Positions 8,585-17,077 are shown, numbered from the stretch's first letter. The stretch: 64,000 bases of DNA from Ruania halotolerans (GCF_021049285.1 NZ_CP088017.1:4165380-4229379); one strand, 5' to 3'. Notes: a model not told the origin generated them from the letters alone. Numbers and translations are program-made.

Positions 8585-9330
8585 TGGAGCCATGCGAGTT
8601 CTGGTCCACCGGCGACTATGCCACCGTCGGTGACCTGTGGAGCCAGCCGGGGCGTGACCTGCCCGCGCGGCTGAATGTGCAGGGCAAGGACGTGGTGGAC
8701 CTGGCCACCGGCACGGGTGTGACCGCGATCGCTGCTACCCGAGCGGGCGCATCCTCCGTGATCGGGGTCGATGTCACGCCTTCACTGCTCGCGGAGGCCG
8801 CACGACGGGCTGCTGCCCTGCCGATCCGGTGGGTGGAGGCGGATGTGACCGCACTCCCCCTGCCCGAGGACTCCGCCGATCTGGTGGTCTCGACTTTCGG
8901 GTTGGTGTTCGCCGAACCCGTGGCCGCGTTTGGTGAGGCTCGGCGGATCGCCCGCCCGGGAGGGCAGGTGGTGGCCACGAGTTGGGCGGCGGAGGGGCTG
9001 TTCGGCAGGCTCCGGCAGGTACTCGCCCCGTTCGCGCCGGACGCGCCCCTGCCGTGGCACGAGGATGCCGCGAGTATCCGCGAGGTGCTGGGATCGTCGG
9101 CTCAGGTGAGGCAGGCGTCCTTCGTGATGACGATCGGATCGCCGGAGCACTTCGTCGGGCTGCTCGAGCAGCACAGTGCTCCGATCGTTATGCTCTCCCG
9201 CGCGATCGGCGAGGAGTGGCCGGCGGCCCGCCAGGCGCTGGTGGACCTGATGGCCGAATCGGGAACGTGGCAGGGCGACCAGTTCGAGGTTGTGGTGCAC
9301 TATCTCATCACGAGCCTGCCGGTGAGTTGA
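8584..9330 (+). CDS. Class I SAM-dependent methyltransferase
   Basis: 248-residue Rossmann-fold methyltransferase of the Methyltransf_11/UbiE-like group. Motif I is VVDLATGTGVTAIAATRAGA (about residues 37-56), the acidic residue binding the SAM ribose is in VIGVDVTPSLL, and motif post-II is EADVTALPLPEDSADLVVSTFGLVF, all standard. The ATG shares bases with the stop of the ABC gene (TGATG), so it is translated as part of the ABC operon. It may modify the transported molecule or a precursor, but nothing in the sequence gives the substrate. It is the last gene of the operon; the next 240 bp hold only a toxin-gene remnant. Confidence 0.85.
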   Translation: MEPCEFWSTGDYATVGDLWSQPGRDLPARLNVQGKDVVDLATGTGVTAIAATRAGASSVIGVDVTPSLLAEAARRAAALPIRWVEADVTALPLPEDSADLVVSTFGLVFAEPVAAFGEARRIARPGGQVVATSWAAEGLFGRLRQVLAPFAPDAPLPWHEDAASIREVLGSSAQVRQASFVMTIGSPEHFVGLLEQHSAPIVMLSRAIGEEWPAARQALVDLMAESGTWQGDQFEVVVHYLITSLPVS

Positions 9331-9398
9331 CGGCAGGCGACCGCACAGCAGGATGGCACCCGGCCAAGCGGTCATACACATTCAGGTGCATCCCAGAG

Positions 9399-9570
9399 AC
9401 CGTGCTGATGGAGTTGCTCAGCGGACCGACCGACGATCGAACCGCCACCGAACGACGGCGGATGCTCGAGACATTCGAGCATCGACCTGCCGGTGATGCA
9501 CCGCGACCGAGACTTTGAGGTGCTCGCCGCCCACACCGGGTTGCGGACGGTGTCGCTGCTCAGAGCCTGA
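9399..9570 (+). pseudogene. Remnant of a VapC-like PIN-domain toxin gene
   Basis: Two open stretches in different frames read like the two halves of a PIN-domain RNase. From about 9402 the frame gives VLMELLSGPTDDRTATERRR, resembling the middle of VapC toxins (the V-x-MELL-G...D..E RRLL region). From 9481 the next frame gives LPVMHRDRDFEVLAAHTGLR followed by TVSLLRA and a TGA at 9568, which looks like the conserved VapC C-terminus (LLHRDRDF..LA..TGLR.V). The intervening part of the domain, with two of the acidic catalytic residues, is missing, as is the N-terminus. There is no antitoxin next to it. The call is by eye from family pattern; a frameshift plus internal deletion explains what is seen. 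Confidence 0.5.
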
Positions 9571-10722
9571 TCACCACTCGGCGAGGCTGCCGTCGGCATG
9601 GTTCCACGTGGGCGTGGCCCACTCATGTCCCCGTTCAGCGGCCTTGCGTACTTCGGCCTCGTCGACCTCGACGCCCAGACCCGGCCCGGTGAGGCGGTCG
9701 ATGTGCCCATCGCGGACGTCGAACGGACTGGTGTCGACCAGATAGTCGAGGAGGTCCCAGCCCTCGTTGTAGTGGATACCGAGACTGGACTCCTGGATCA
9801 CCGTGTTGGGCGAGGCCAGGTCCACCTGCAGGCACGCCGCGAGCGCGATCGGACCGAGCGGGCAATGCGGAGCCAGGCCCACACCGTAGGTCTCGGCCAT
9901 GGCCGCGATCCGGCGGGTCTCGGAGATGCCACCGGCGTGGGAGATGTCCGGCTGTGCCACCGCGATCCCGGCGTCCAGCAGTGGCTTGAAGTCCCATCGG
10001 GAGAAGGCACGCTCGCCGGTGGCGATCGGAATGGAGCTGCGCTCCACGAGCCGGGCCAGATGCTCGGCGGAGAGTTCGGGAACCACCGGCTCCTCCACCC
10101 ACATCGGCATGAGCTCTTCGAGGAGCGGGAGCAGACGGTGCGCCATCGCCGGGGAGACGCGGCCGTGGAAGTCGAGAGCGAAGTCGCCCTGATCGCCGAG
10201 CACCTCGCGGGCCGCCCGGGCCCTGGCCACCACATCGGCGGTGCCTGCCGGTGAGTCGATGTGCCGGAGCGCCCCGGAGGCGTTCATCTTCACGGCGGTG
10301 AACCCCTGGTCGAGCCGGGCCTGGATGTGCTCACGGACTCCGGCCGGGTCGTCCCCGCCCACCCAGGAGTAGGTGCGCACCCGGTCTCGCACCGCTCCCC
10401 CGAGGAGGTCGTGCACGGGCACGCCATGGGTCTTGCCGGCGATATCCCACAGCGCCTGGTCATACCCAGCGATCGCGCTGTTCAGCACCGGACCGTGCCG
10501 GTAGAACCCCGATCGGGTGAGCCGCTGCCAGGTGTTCTCAATGCGGCTCGGGTCGCTCCCCATGACCTGCGGCGCCATCTCGTGCACGGCCGCCTCGACG
10601 GTGGCGGCGCGGCCCTCCAGGACAGGCTCACCCCAGCCGACGATCCCGTCGCTGGTCTCCACTCGCAGGAACAGCCACCGTGGCGGCACCCGGAAGGTCT
10701 CGATCTTCGTGATGGTGGTCAA
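9571..10722 (-). CDS. D-galactonate dehydratase-like enolase-superfamily enzyme
   Basis: 383-residue enolase-superfamily dehydratase, nearly the same length as DgoD (about 382), which turns D-galactonate into 2-keto-3-deoxygalactonate in the De Ley-Doudoroff pathway. The metal ligands are visible as Asp184 (ALDFHGR), Glu210 (WVEEP) and Glu237 (ATGERAF); His186 and His286 (LAPHCPLGP) are the likely acid/base residues, as in the mannonate/galactonate dehydratase subgroup. The start is taken as TTG at 10722 (reading MTTITKIETFRV), with GAGGGAG a few bases upstream; a longer ATG-started version would add an unrelated Arg/Ala-rich segment and run into the divergent regulator. The regulator gene faces it across 125 bp holding a near-perfect FCD-type operator. 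Substrate could also be a related sugar acid. Confidence 0.82.
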   Translation of the reverse strand: MTTITKIETFRVPPRWLFLRVETSDGIVGWGEPVLEGRAATVEAAVHEMAPQVMGSDPSRIENTWQRLTRSGFYRHGPVLNSAIAGYDQALWDIAGKTHGVPVHDLLGGAVRDRVRTYSWVGGDDPAGVREHIQARLDQGFTAVKMNASGALRHIDSPAGTADVVARARAAREVLGDQGDFALDFHGRVSPAMAHRLLPLLEELMPMWVEEPVVPELSAEHLARLVERSSIPIATGERAFSRWDFKPLLDAGIAVAQPDISHAGGISETRRIAAMAETYGVGLAPHCPLGPIALAACLQVDLASPNTVIQESSLGIHYNEGWDLLDYLVDTSPFDVRDGHIDRLTGPGLGVEVDEAEVRKAAERGHEWATPTWNHADGSLAEW

Positions 10723-10749
10723 CGTTGGCTCCCTCGTCGGATAGCGCGA

Positions 10750-10764
10750 ACTTATCAGACAAGT
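10750..10764. promoter_or_regulatory. FCD/GntR-type operator between dgoD-like gene and its regulator
   Basis: ACTTATCAGACAAGT is a 15-bp palindrome with a single mismatched pair, centred 35 bp before the dehydratase start. Its core TTATCAGACAA agrees with the TNGTNNNACNA operator of FadR/FCD regulators at all but one position on either strand. It is the likely binding site of the divergently encoded regulator. Confidence 0.6.
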
Positions 10765-10847
10765 ACAGACCATCCGGATGCCTATCTGCTGACCGGACGC
10801 GCCGACAGCGTCCGAACGCGCCGCAGCTGCTCTGATACCTTCGGGCA

Positions 10848-11594
10848 GTGACGCCGCGCCGCCGGGACCACCCGACACCCTTCGACGAGGCGGTCCGGCG
10901 CGTTGAGGAGATGGCACTCGATCGCCGCCCCGGGGATCAGATGCCGCCTGAGCGAGAGCTCGCCGAGCAACTCGCCGTCTCTCGGCTCACGGTGCGCGAG
11001 GCGCTGCGATCACTCGCCGCCCGCGGCCTGATCGAACTCAGCCAGGGGCGCCGCGCCGTCGTCCGAGAGCCCAGCAGCGCCGTGCTGGCCGGGTACTTCT
11101 CCGTCTCGATGCACCGGGAGCCGCACAGTCTTCTGGAACTGCTCGCAATCCGGCGCGCCCTCGAGGGTCTCAGTGCCTCGGCGGCCGCCCGGTCCGCCAC
11201 CCGCACCGGGATCGACCTGCTGGAGGCCACACTGGGCCGGATGAGCAGCGCGGCGCAGCGCCTCGATGCTGCACAGCCGGGTTCCGCTGAGGCCACCGCC
11301 TCGCTGGAGGACTACGTGACGGCGGACGTTGCCTTCCACGGAACGCTCGCCGTCGTCAGTGGCAACTCTCTCCTGGCCCAATTGCTGGAGGGGCTCGCTG
11401 ACGCTCTCGGTCAGGCGTTCCGCGAGTCGGTACGCGGGCACCAAGCCCGAGGCGGCGCGCACGCGGCCGTAGTGCAGCAGCATCGGGTGGTGGTCGAGGC
11501 AGTGCGGCGCACTGACCCGGCCGCGGCGGCGGCCGCGATGGACCGCCATCTCACAGAGACCGCCTCGGATCTACGCGCCGCCACCGACGTATAG
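10848..11594 (+). CDS. FadR/GntR-family (FCD) transcriptional regulator
   Basis: 248-residue regulator with an N-terminal winged helix (about residues 15-80, including QMPPERELAEQLAVSRLTVREALRSLAARGLIEL, the canonical GntR recognition helix) and a C-terminal all-helical FCD ligand domain. The FCD metal ligands are consistent with DVAFHGTLAVVSGN (Asp, His) and the late His in VVQQHRVVVEAV and MDRHL. The start is GTG at 10848. It is divergent from the DgoD-like gene, with an FCD-type operator between them, so it most likely represses that gene until the sugar acid or its ketodeoxy product is present (a DgoR/LldR-like role). The downstream gene is convergent. Confidence 0.85.
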   Translation: MTPRRRDHPTPFDEAVRRVEEMALDRRPGDQMPPERELAEQLAVSRLTVREALRSLAARGLIELSQGRRAVVREPSSAVLAGYFSVSMHREPHSLLELLAIRRALEGLSASAAARSATRTGIDLLEATLGRMSSAAQRLDAAQPGSAEATASLEDYVTADVAFHGTLAVVSGNSLLAQLLEGLADALGQAFRESVRGHQARGGAHAAVVQQHRVVVEAVRRTDPAAAAAAMDRHLTETASDLRAATDV

Positions 11595-11614
11595 ACAACC
11601 GTCGCGCCGAAGGC

Positions 11615-11899
11615 TCATGGCAGCGAACCGTCATAGTGCGGCCAGAGCACGATGACCCGGATCGCCGGGCTCGCACTGTCGAACCTGGCGTAGCCGTGTG
11701 GCGGCGGATCGCCGTCGAGTACTCGGTCAACCTCCGGAGCGATCCTCTCGAATCCGCGGACCCTGGCGAATGCGCGCATCCGTTCCAGCGCGTGCCGTTG
11801 CGGTTCACTCACCGCCAGCAGCGGTCTGCTCCGCGCGGCGGGACGATCGGGATCGATCTCGTTGACCAGCAGGCGCACAGGGGTGTCGTACCCGATCAC
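11615..11899 (-). CDS. Small conserved-looking protein of unknown function
   Basis: 94-residue protein with GTG start (reading MIGYDTPVRLLVNEIDPDRP) and GAGGAA about ten bases before it. It is mixed charged, without signal peptide or membrane segment; a central helix-like part (SEPQRHALERMRAFARVRGF) is followed by a Pro/Gly-rich turn and a hydrophobic beta-like end (IRVIVLWPHYDGSLP). I do not recognise the family. It lies alone between the FCD regulator (convergent) and the C-terminal end of the large wall-anchored protein. Overlapping ORFs in other frames are compositionally poorer. The coding call is moderate. Confidence 0.5.
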   Translation of the reverse strand: MIGYDTPVRLLVNEIDPDRPAARSRPLLAVSEPQRHALERMRAFARVRGFERIAPEVDRVLDGDPPPHGYARFDSASPAIRVIVLWPHYDGSLP

Positions 11900-12006
11900 A
11901 ACATCTCACTTCCTCGCCACGGCGGGCGTCTCGCCCTGACGGCGCTGGCCGAACCCCGCCGGCGCCTGGTCAACAGACCGGGTGCCTGCGGGGTTGCGGC
12001 GGGGAG

Positions 12007-14817
12007 TCACCGACCGGCGTTCACCCGACGACGAGCGGTCAGCAGGATGGCCCCACCCGCGAGCGCCAGCGCAGCGATCACCGCGAGGATCGCCACCGCC
12101 GGCGTTGCACCGGTGTCCGCCAGATCGCCCGACCCATCGTCAGAGCCGTCCTGCCCCGGGTCGTCGGCGTCAGATGAGCCGTCCTCATCCGGGGTCTGGG
12201 TGCCGCCATCAGTCGGCTCGTCGGTCGGATCCGGGGTCGGCTCCTCCGTGTCCGGTACCCGGATCGCGATCGTCGCCTCCGCCGAGGAGTCACCGCTGAC
12301 GGCGCGCACCGTGACTGAGCCCTGCGCATCACCCGGCAGAGCCAGCTCGGCCACACCCGCACCGTCACCACCGGTGAGCAGCGTCGTCTGCTGCACACCG
12401 TCGATGAGAAGCGCGTACTCAGTGTCCGGCTCGGCACCGGTCAGGCCGATCCGAATCTCGTCACCGGCATCGGCCTCGTCGGGCGCGGTCACCGCAATCG
12501 GCAGTTCGATCGTGCACTCCTGCGCAGCAGCGATCACGCCGCGGATCTCATCGACAACCTCGGATTCGCCGGCAGCGGCCAGCTCAAGCTGAAGCTCACG
12601 TAGCGCCGTGGTGACGACGGCGCCGGACCCGCTGGTACGGGCGCCTTCGAGCCGGTCGAGGGCTTCGGCGATAGCCGCACGGATATCGGCGGAAAGGTCC
12701 TCCCATGCCTGGGTGCCCATGAGTTCACGGACCAGCTCGAGCTCACCGAGCAGCGGATCGGTGGTGTCGCTGGTGTAGGGGCGGTCGGTCACACAGGCCT
12801 GCTCGGCGTTGAGGAACCGGGTCAGGAATGTGTGTGCTGCGATCTGCGCCGTGCGCTCCTCCCGCAGGCCGTAGTTGCTCTCGGTCGTGTCGAGGTAGGT
12901 GTGCCCGTCCTCGAACCGGTCCTGCAGTGCGATGGCGTCCTCGAGGTGGCGCACGGCCCACTCACTCGCCGGTGCGCTGACGTCGCCGTCCACGTCGTAG
13001 GTATCGGCGATCACGTCACCCTGGGCGAAGTACAGCGGGAAGGTCGTCCCCCAGTCATTGCCGTCCGGGTAATAGATCGTGGACTCGCCGGGCACGTAGA
13101 TGGTGCCGCCTGGAGCCTGCCATGGCGGCGAGTCGAACTCCAGGTCCACGAACGCTTCATAGGTGAGGTCGATGTTGTGCAGGAACGCCGCTGCCGGGGA
13201 CTGCCCCGCCAACTGCTGTGTCAGGGCCGTGTTGACGTTCTGGTCGAAGGCGAGCATGTAGATCGGGTGCATCAGGTTGTGGTTCTCGACGGTGCCGTCA
13301 GACTCCACGTTCGAACCCTCGAGCAGTTCACTGAGCGCACGCCCGTTCACGGTCTCGGACCCCTCGACGTCTTCGGGGGTGGCCCACCCGGCCAGGGCGA
13401 GGTCGATCGCGTCCGAGCGCCACTGGGCGCTGTTGCCCGCCGTGGGCATCATGGTGGCGGCGAGCCCGGAGAGCGAGCTGCGCCAGGTGTTCTCCTCGGC
13501 CTTCGTGTCGCCCGGGATCACGATCGTGCCGCTGGCGTCGCGGTAGTACTCCGGGTCGACCATCTCGTTCGCCTCCATCGTGACCATGTTGGTCACGCAG
13601 GCCTGCTGAGCCGCACTGAAATCATCCCAGAGCAGCCAGGCAGCGAAGCCGTTGTAGTACGCCCACAGCGAGGACTGCCACCGTGATTCTTCGGGGCCCC
13701 AGCCGCGGGGCTCATTCGCGCGGTGCTCGGCGGCCGCGGAGGAGACGAGTCGCACGATCCGCTCCCGCACGACTGCCTCGTCCACACCCGTGTCCGCTGC
13801 GTCATAGCTACCGGTCGCCACCAGGATCGCCATGTTCACCGCCGACATTGCCACGCCACGCAGCGCGTACTCCGGACTGCCGACCCGGCGCGAGAGGGGA
13901 ATGTACTCGCCGGTCTCCTCTGCGAAGGTCTCGTCCCAGTAGGTGGTGGTGATGTAGCGGTTGGCGTTCTGCGCCGCCTCCAGGCTGAGTTGGGTGATCT
14001 CGTCCTCAGGGATCGGCCGCTCCAACACCGAGGGGTCCGGGGGGCTGACCGTCGCGGATCCGTCCGAGGCCGCCTCACACGCCGCCCAGGGCTCGACTCG
14101 GGGCGCCGAGGAGATCGTGATCTCGCCCAGCGAACCGTTGTAGAAGAAGCCGTCACCGTGATCGTCGCCGTTGCCGAGGCGGATGGGGCTGTTGCCGTTG
14201 TTGATGAGGGGGATGCCCGCCTGGTCGGTCACCGTCACCTCGGCCCCGCCGCTGATCTCGACCGTGACCGAGCCGGGCACATAGGTCACCGTCGCGTCGT
14301 AGCTCGTGCCGGGCTGGGCGATCACACCGGTGGAGAACTGGGCCCACGGACCTTGTCCGACAGTTCGCATCCAGAACCGCATTTCGCCGTTGGGCATGAT
14401 GTAGAACGCCCAGCCCTGATTGTTGCTGGACCTGCTGGTGGCCACTGCCTGGTGAGAACCAGTGCGGGTATCAGGAACGATGTCGGTGAGCTCGAGGGTC
14501 CACTCACCGTTACCTGGTTCGAGGTTGCGCTCGTACGGGAGGCGGATCTCGGAATCATCCGACGCCGAGAAGTGCGCGCTGCCACCGGCAAAGGTCACGT
14601 CCTCCAAGACCTCACCGTCGCGGTCTTCCACGGAGTCACTCGCGTCCGTCTCCAGCTCCCACGTGGAACTAAAGACGTCGCCCTCCTCCGCAGTCGCCGG
14701 CGAGGCGGCGAGCAGACCGAAGGCCAACGCTGCAGTGAGCGCACCGGCGACAGTGCCGGTGAGGTGCGATCGGGAAGGGAACGGACGCGAGCGCCGTCGT
14801 TGGAGGTGTGGCGACAT
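12007..14817 (-). CDS. Sortase-anchored LamG protein with large helical (lyase-like) domain
   Basis: 936-residue secreted protein. From N to C: signal peptide (basic start, hydrophobic core, ASPATA cleavage at about 45); a LamG/concanavalin-like carbohydrate-binding domain (about 50-240, with GSLGEITISSAP at its end); a large, Trp/Tyr-rich, mostly helical domain (about 270-720, e.g. WQSSLWAYYNGFAAWLLWDD, ENHNLMHPIYMLAF) resembling alpha/alpha-toroid polysaccharide lyases and heparinase-like proteins; a beta domain (about 780-870); a Thr/Asp-rich spacer; then LADTG, a membrane helix and an RRR tail. LADTG fits the LAxTG signal of class E sortases. The ATG at 14817 has GAGGAG 8 nt upstream. Probably a surface enzyme or binder of a polysaccharide; catalytic residues not assigned. 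A ROK regulator is divergent. Confidence 0.75.
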   Translation of the reverse strand: MSPHLQRRRSRPFPSRSHLTGTVAGALTAALAFGLLAASPATAEEGDVFSSTWELETDASDSVEDRDGEVLEDVTFAGGSAHFSASDDSEIRLPYERNLEPGNGEWTLELTDIVPDTRTGSHQAVATSRSSNNQGWAFYIMPNGEMRFWMRTVGQGPWAQFSTGVIAQPGTSYDATVTYVPGSVTVEISGGAEVTVTDQAGIPLINNGNSPIRLGNGDDHGDGFFYNGSLGEITISSAPRVEPWAACEAASDGSATVSPPDPSVLERPIPEDEITQLSLEAAQNANRYITTTYWDETFAEETGEYIPLSRRVGSPEYALRGVAMSAVNMAILVATGSYDAADTGVDEAVVRERIVRLVSSAAAEHRANEPRGWGPEESRWQSSLWAYYNGFAAWLLWDDFSAAQQACVTNMVTMEANEMVDPEYYRDASGTIVIPGDTKAEENTWRSSLSGLAATMMPTAGNSAQWRSDAIDLALAGWATPEDVEGSETVNGRALSELLEGSNVESDGTVENHNLMHPIYMLAFDQNVNTALTQQLAGQSPAAAFLHNIDLTYEAFVDLEFDSPPWQAPGGTIYVPGESTIYYPDGNDWGTTFPLYFAQGDVIADTYDVDGDVSAPASEWAVRHLEDAIALQDRFEDGHTYLDTTESNYGLREERTAQIAAHTFLTRFLNAEQACVTDRPYTSDTTDPLLGELELVRELMGTQAWEDLSADIRAAIAEALDRLEGARTSGSGAVVTTALRELQLELAAAGESEVVDEIRGVIAAAQECTIELPIAVTAPDEADAGDEIRIGLTGAEPDTEYALLIDGVQQTTLLTGGDGAGVAELALPGDAQGSVTVRAVSGDSSAEATIAIRVPDTEEPTPDPTDEPTDGGTQTPDEDGSSDADDPGQDGSDDGSGDLADTGATPAVAILAVIAALALAGGAILLTARRRVNAGR

Positions 14818-14893
14818 GGGGGAGTCTCCTCGTGCAGCGGGGGAATGGGAGCGAACAAGCCATGTGTAACAGGAATCACATGACATACGCAAG

Positions 14894-14911
14894 GATCATT
14901 CGTAAATGATC
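14894..14911. promoter_or_regulatory. Perfect dyad operator between wall protein and ROK regulator
   Basis: GATCATT-CGTA-AATGATC, a perfect 7-bp inverted repeat in the 116-bp gap between two divergent genes. A related TTCGTTTA follows at 14913-14920, echoing TTCGTAAA inside the dyad. It is the best candidate site for the adjacent ROK repressor. Confidence 0.55.
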
Positions 14912-14933
14912 TTTCGTTTAGTAGGATGTGCCC

Positions 14934-16100
14934 GTGACTGTTGACATGGCCGAGCATGCGCGCGGGACTGGCCGCCTCCGGGTGCTCAACACCCGCCATG
15001 TGCTTGCCGCGATGCGGCGCGCCCACGATCCGGTGCGGATCTCCGAGCTGGCGCAGATGACCGCGCTGACGCGGCCGACCGTCTCGCACATCGTGGCCGC
15101 ACTCGAGAGTCGCGGCTGGGTGCGTCGGCTCGAACCTGCCGGGAAGGCCGGTCGACCCGCTGTCCGCTACAGCGTGAGCCTCGACCGGTTCGCGGTGGTG
15201 GGCGCAGACGCCGGTGCGCACCGTGCGGTGGTGGAGGTCGCCACCTTGGACGGTGTACGCCGAGCAAGGCGAGAGCATCGCCGGCCCATCCAGTTGGGCG
15301 AGGACATGCTGACGGTGCTGAGTTCGATGATGGGCGAGGCACTGGCGGAGGCCGGCTTGGCCCGGGAGGCCGTGCTGGCGGCGACCGTCGCGAGCCCGGG
15401 CATCGTGGAAGAGCCCTCCGGAGGGATCGAGCTGCGCCCCGGGCTCGGCGCATGGACAGCGGCCGAGGTGATTGCTGCCCTCGCACCCTTGGTGAGTGGC
15501 CGCGTCGCGGTCGAGAATGACGCCAACCTGGCCGCACGAGCGATGCGCACCATGGCCCACATGCCTGAGGACTTCCTCAGCCTGCAGTGGGGGCAGCGCC
15601 TGGGTGCAGGAATCGTGCTCGACGGGCAGATCTTTCGCGGACGCCACGGCGGGGCCGGAGAGCTTGGCGCCCTCCTCGTCCAGGACCCGGCCACCGGAAC
15701 GATGCGCCACCTCGAAGAAGTCGTCCGCTCCGACCGGCTCCCGCTGCACGGCGAGCTCGCGGAACTGAGGACGGAAGCGCTGATCAGCAGGGCAGGTGCC
15801 GGCGATCCCGTGGCCCAGCGCGCCCTGGCGCAGGGCATCGACCCGCTCGCTGCCGCGGTGGCTCCACTCTGCGTCGGGCTTGATTTACGTACTGTGGCCA
15901 TCTCGGGCGGAATCGCACGCTCAGGCCCGGCGTTGGTGGCCGCTTTCCAGGAACGACTGGCAGCGCATGGAGCCATCGGTATCGACTGCCGGCTCTCCTC
16001 CTTTCGCGAGGACACCGTGTTGCGGGGGGCAGTGGGCACGGCCGTGGACAGCGGGTGGGAGACGCTGATGGTGGCGTGCGACCCAGACGCCGCCGGGTAG
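14934..16100 (+). CDS. ROK-family transcriptional repressor
   Basis: 388-residue NagC/XylR-type regulator: an N-terminal winged helix (about residues 20-80; RISELAQMTALTRPTVSHIVAALESRGWV) joined to an ROK sugar-binding domain (ASPGIVEEPSGGIELRPGLG, then RVAVENDANLAARA, GAGELGALL and GLDLRTVAISGGIARSGP). The zinc-binding Cys cluster of ROK kinases is absent, as in many regulators of this type, and kinase activity is not expected. The start is put at the GTG at 14934, which has AGGA 7 nt upstream; a GTG two codons earlier is possible. It faces the large LamG wall protein across a gap with a perfect dyad, so it likely controls that gene in response to a released sugar. Confidence 0.87.
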   Translation: MTVDMAEHARGTGRLRVLNTRHVLAAMRRAHDPVRISELAQMTALTRPTVSHIVAALESRGWVRRLEPAGKAGRPAVRYSVSLDRFAVVGADAGAHRAVVEVATLDGVRRARREHRRPIQLGEDMLTVLSSMMGEALAEAGLAREAVLAATVASPGIVEEPSGGIELRPGLGAWTAAEVIAALAPLVSGRVAVENDANLAARAMRTMAHMPEDFLSLQWGQRLGAGIVLDGQIFRGRHGGAGELGALLVQDPATGTMRHLEEVVRSDRLPLHGELAELRTEALISRAGAGDPVAQRALAQGIDPLAAAVAPLCVGLDLRTVAISGGIARSGPALVAAFQERLAAHGAIGIDCRLSSFREDTVLRGAVGTAVDSGWETLMVACDPDAAG

Positions 16101-16111
16101 GGAGGACTCGC

Positions 16112-17077
16112 GTGTATCCGCGCACCACGGCGCACGATCACGGCCTGTTCACGGCCACGGACGGCCAGTCCGTCTACTGGGAGGAATCGGGCAACCCCCA
16201 CGGTGTCCCCGCGCTCTATCTGCACGGCGGCCCGGGCGGTGGGCTGGGCTCACGGGGGTACGTCACGAAGTTCGACCCCGAGCGGTACCGCATCATCGGG
16301 CTGGACCAGCGGGGGTGCGGCCGGTCCGCTCCGCTCGCACACGAGGCGGCACACGATCTGGAGGCGAACACCACACCCCGCCTGATCGCCGACCTTGACG
16401 AGCTGCGGGAGCATCTCGGTATCGAGGCATGGGTGGTCAATGGGGTGTCCTGGGGCAGCACGCTCGCCATCGCCTATGCGCAGGCGCACCCGGGCCGGGT
16501 GCGAGGGATCGTGCTGTTCGCCGTCACGACGACCTCCCGCGCCGAGGTGGACTGGATCACCGAGGGGGTGGGGATGATCTTCCCGGAGGAATGGGACCGC
16601 TTCGCGGCCCACGCCGAACAGGCAGAGGCGACATACCGCCGTCGGGAAGGGCGCCTGGTGGAGGCCTACGCACGCCTGTTGCGCGACCCGATCACCCGCG
16701 ATGCTGCCTCACTGGCGTGGGCACGCTGGGAGGACGTGCACGTCTCGGTCGGCACCGGCGGGTTCCGGCGAGATCCGCGCTGGGAGGACGAGGGCTTCCG
16801 GCACGCGTTCACGGTGCTCGCCAGCCACTACTGGGCGCACGACGGCTTCGCCGAGCCACCGCTCCTGGACCGGATGGACCGGATCGGGCACATCCCCGCG
16901 GTGCTGATCCACGGACGGCGGGACATCAGCGGACCTGTGCGCACCGCATGGGAGCTGCACCGACGCTGGCCCGCCAGTCGCCTCGTCATCGACGAGGGCG
17001 ATGGGCATGGTGGGGCCGGGATGGTCGAGGAATGGGTCCGGGCCAACGACGAATTCGGCAGCCTCGCGCGATTCTGA
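16112..17077 (+). CDS. pip: Proline iminopeptidase (alpha/beta hydrolase)
   Basis: 321-residue alpha/beta hydrolase of the prolyl aminopeptidase family (peptidase S33), which releases N-terminal proline from peptides in the cytoplasm. The oxyanion-hole motif LHGGPGG is at about 38-43, DQRGCGRS at 65-72, the nucleophile elbow GVSWGS at 111-116 (Ser113), and the Asp and His of the triad are in HGRRDISGP and DEGDGHGG. The nucleophile motif usually reads GGSWGS; the Gly-to-Val change at the second position is mild. The GTG at 16112 (MYPRTTAHDHGLF) follows GGAGGA by 5 nt and keeps the standard length. It lies 11 bp after the ROK gene, possibly cotranscribed. Confidence 0.88.
   Translation: MYPRTTAHDHGLFTATDGQSVYWEESGNPHGVPALYLHGGPGGGLGSRGYVTKFDPERYRIIGLDQRGCGRSAPLAHEAAHDLEANTTPRLIADLDELREHLGIEAWVVNGVSWGSTLAIAYAQAHPGRVRGIVLFAVTTTSRAEVDWITEGVGMIFPEEWDRFAAHAEQAEATYRRREGRLVEAYARLLRDPITRDAASLAWARWEDVHVSVGTGGFRRDPRWEDEGFRHAFTVLASHYWAHDGFAEPPLLDRMDRIGHIPAVLIHGRRDISGPVRTAWELHRRWPASRLVIDEGDGHGGAGMVEEWVRANDEFGSLARF

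Noticed and set aside
12832-13686. Plus-strand ORFs inside the wall-protein gene
   Set aside because: Val/Gly/Arg/His-rich shadows of the minus-strand gene.
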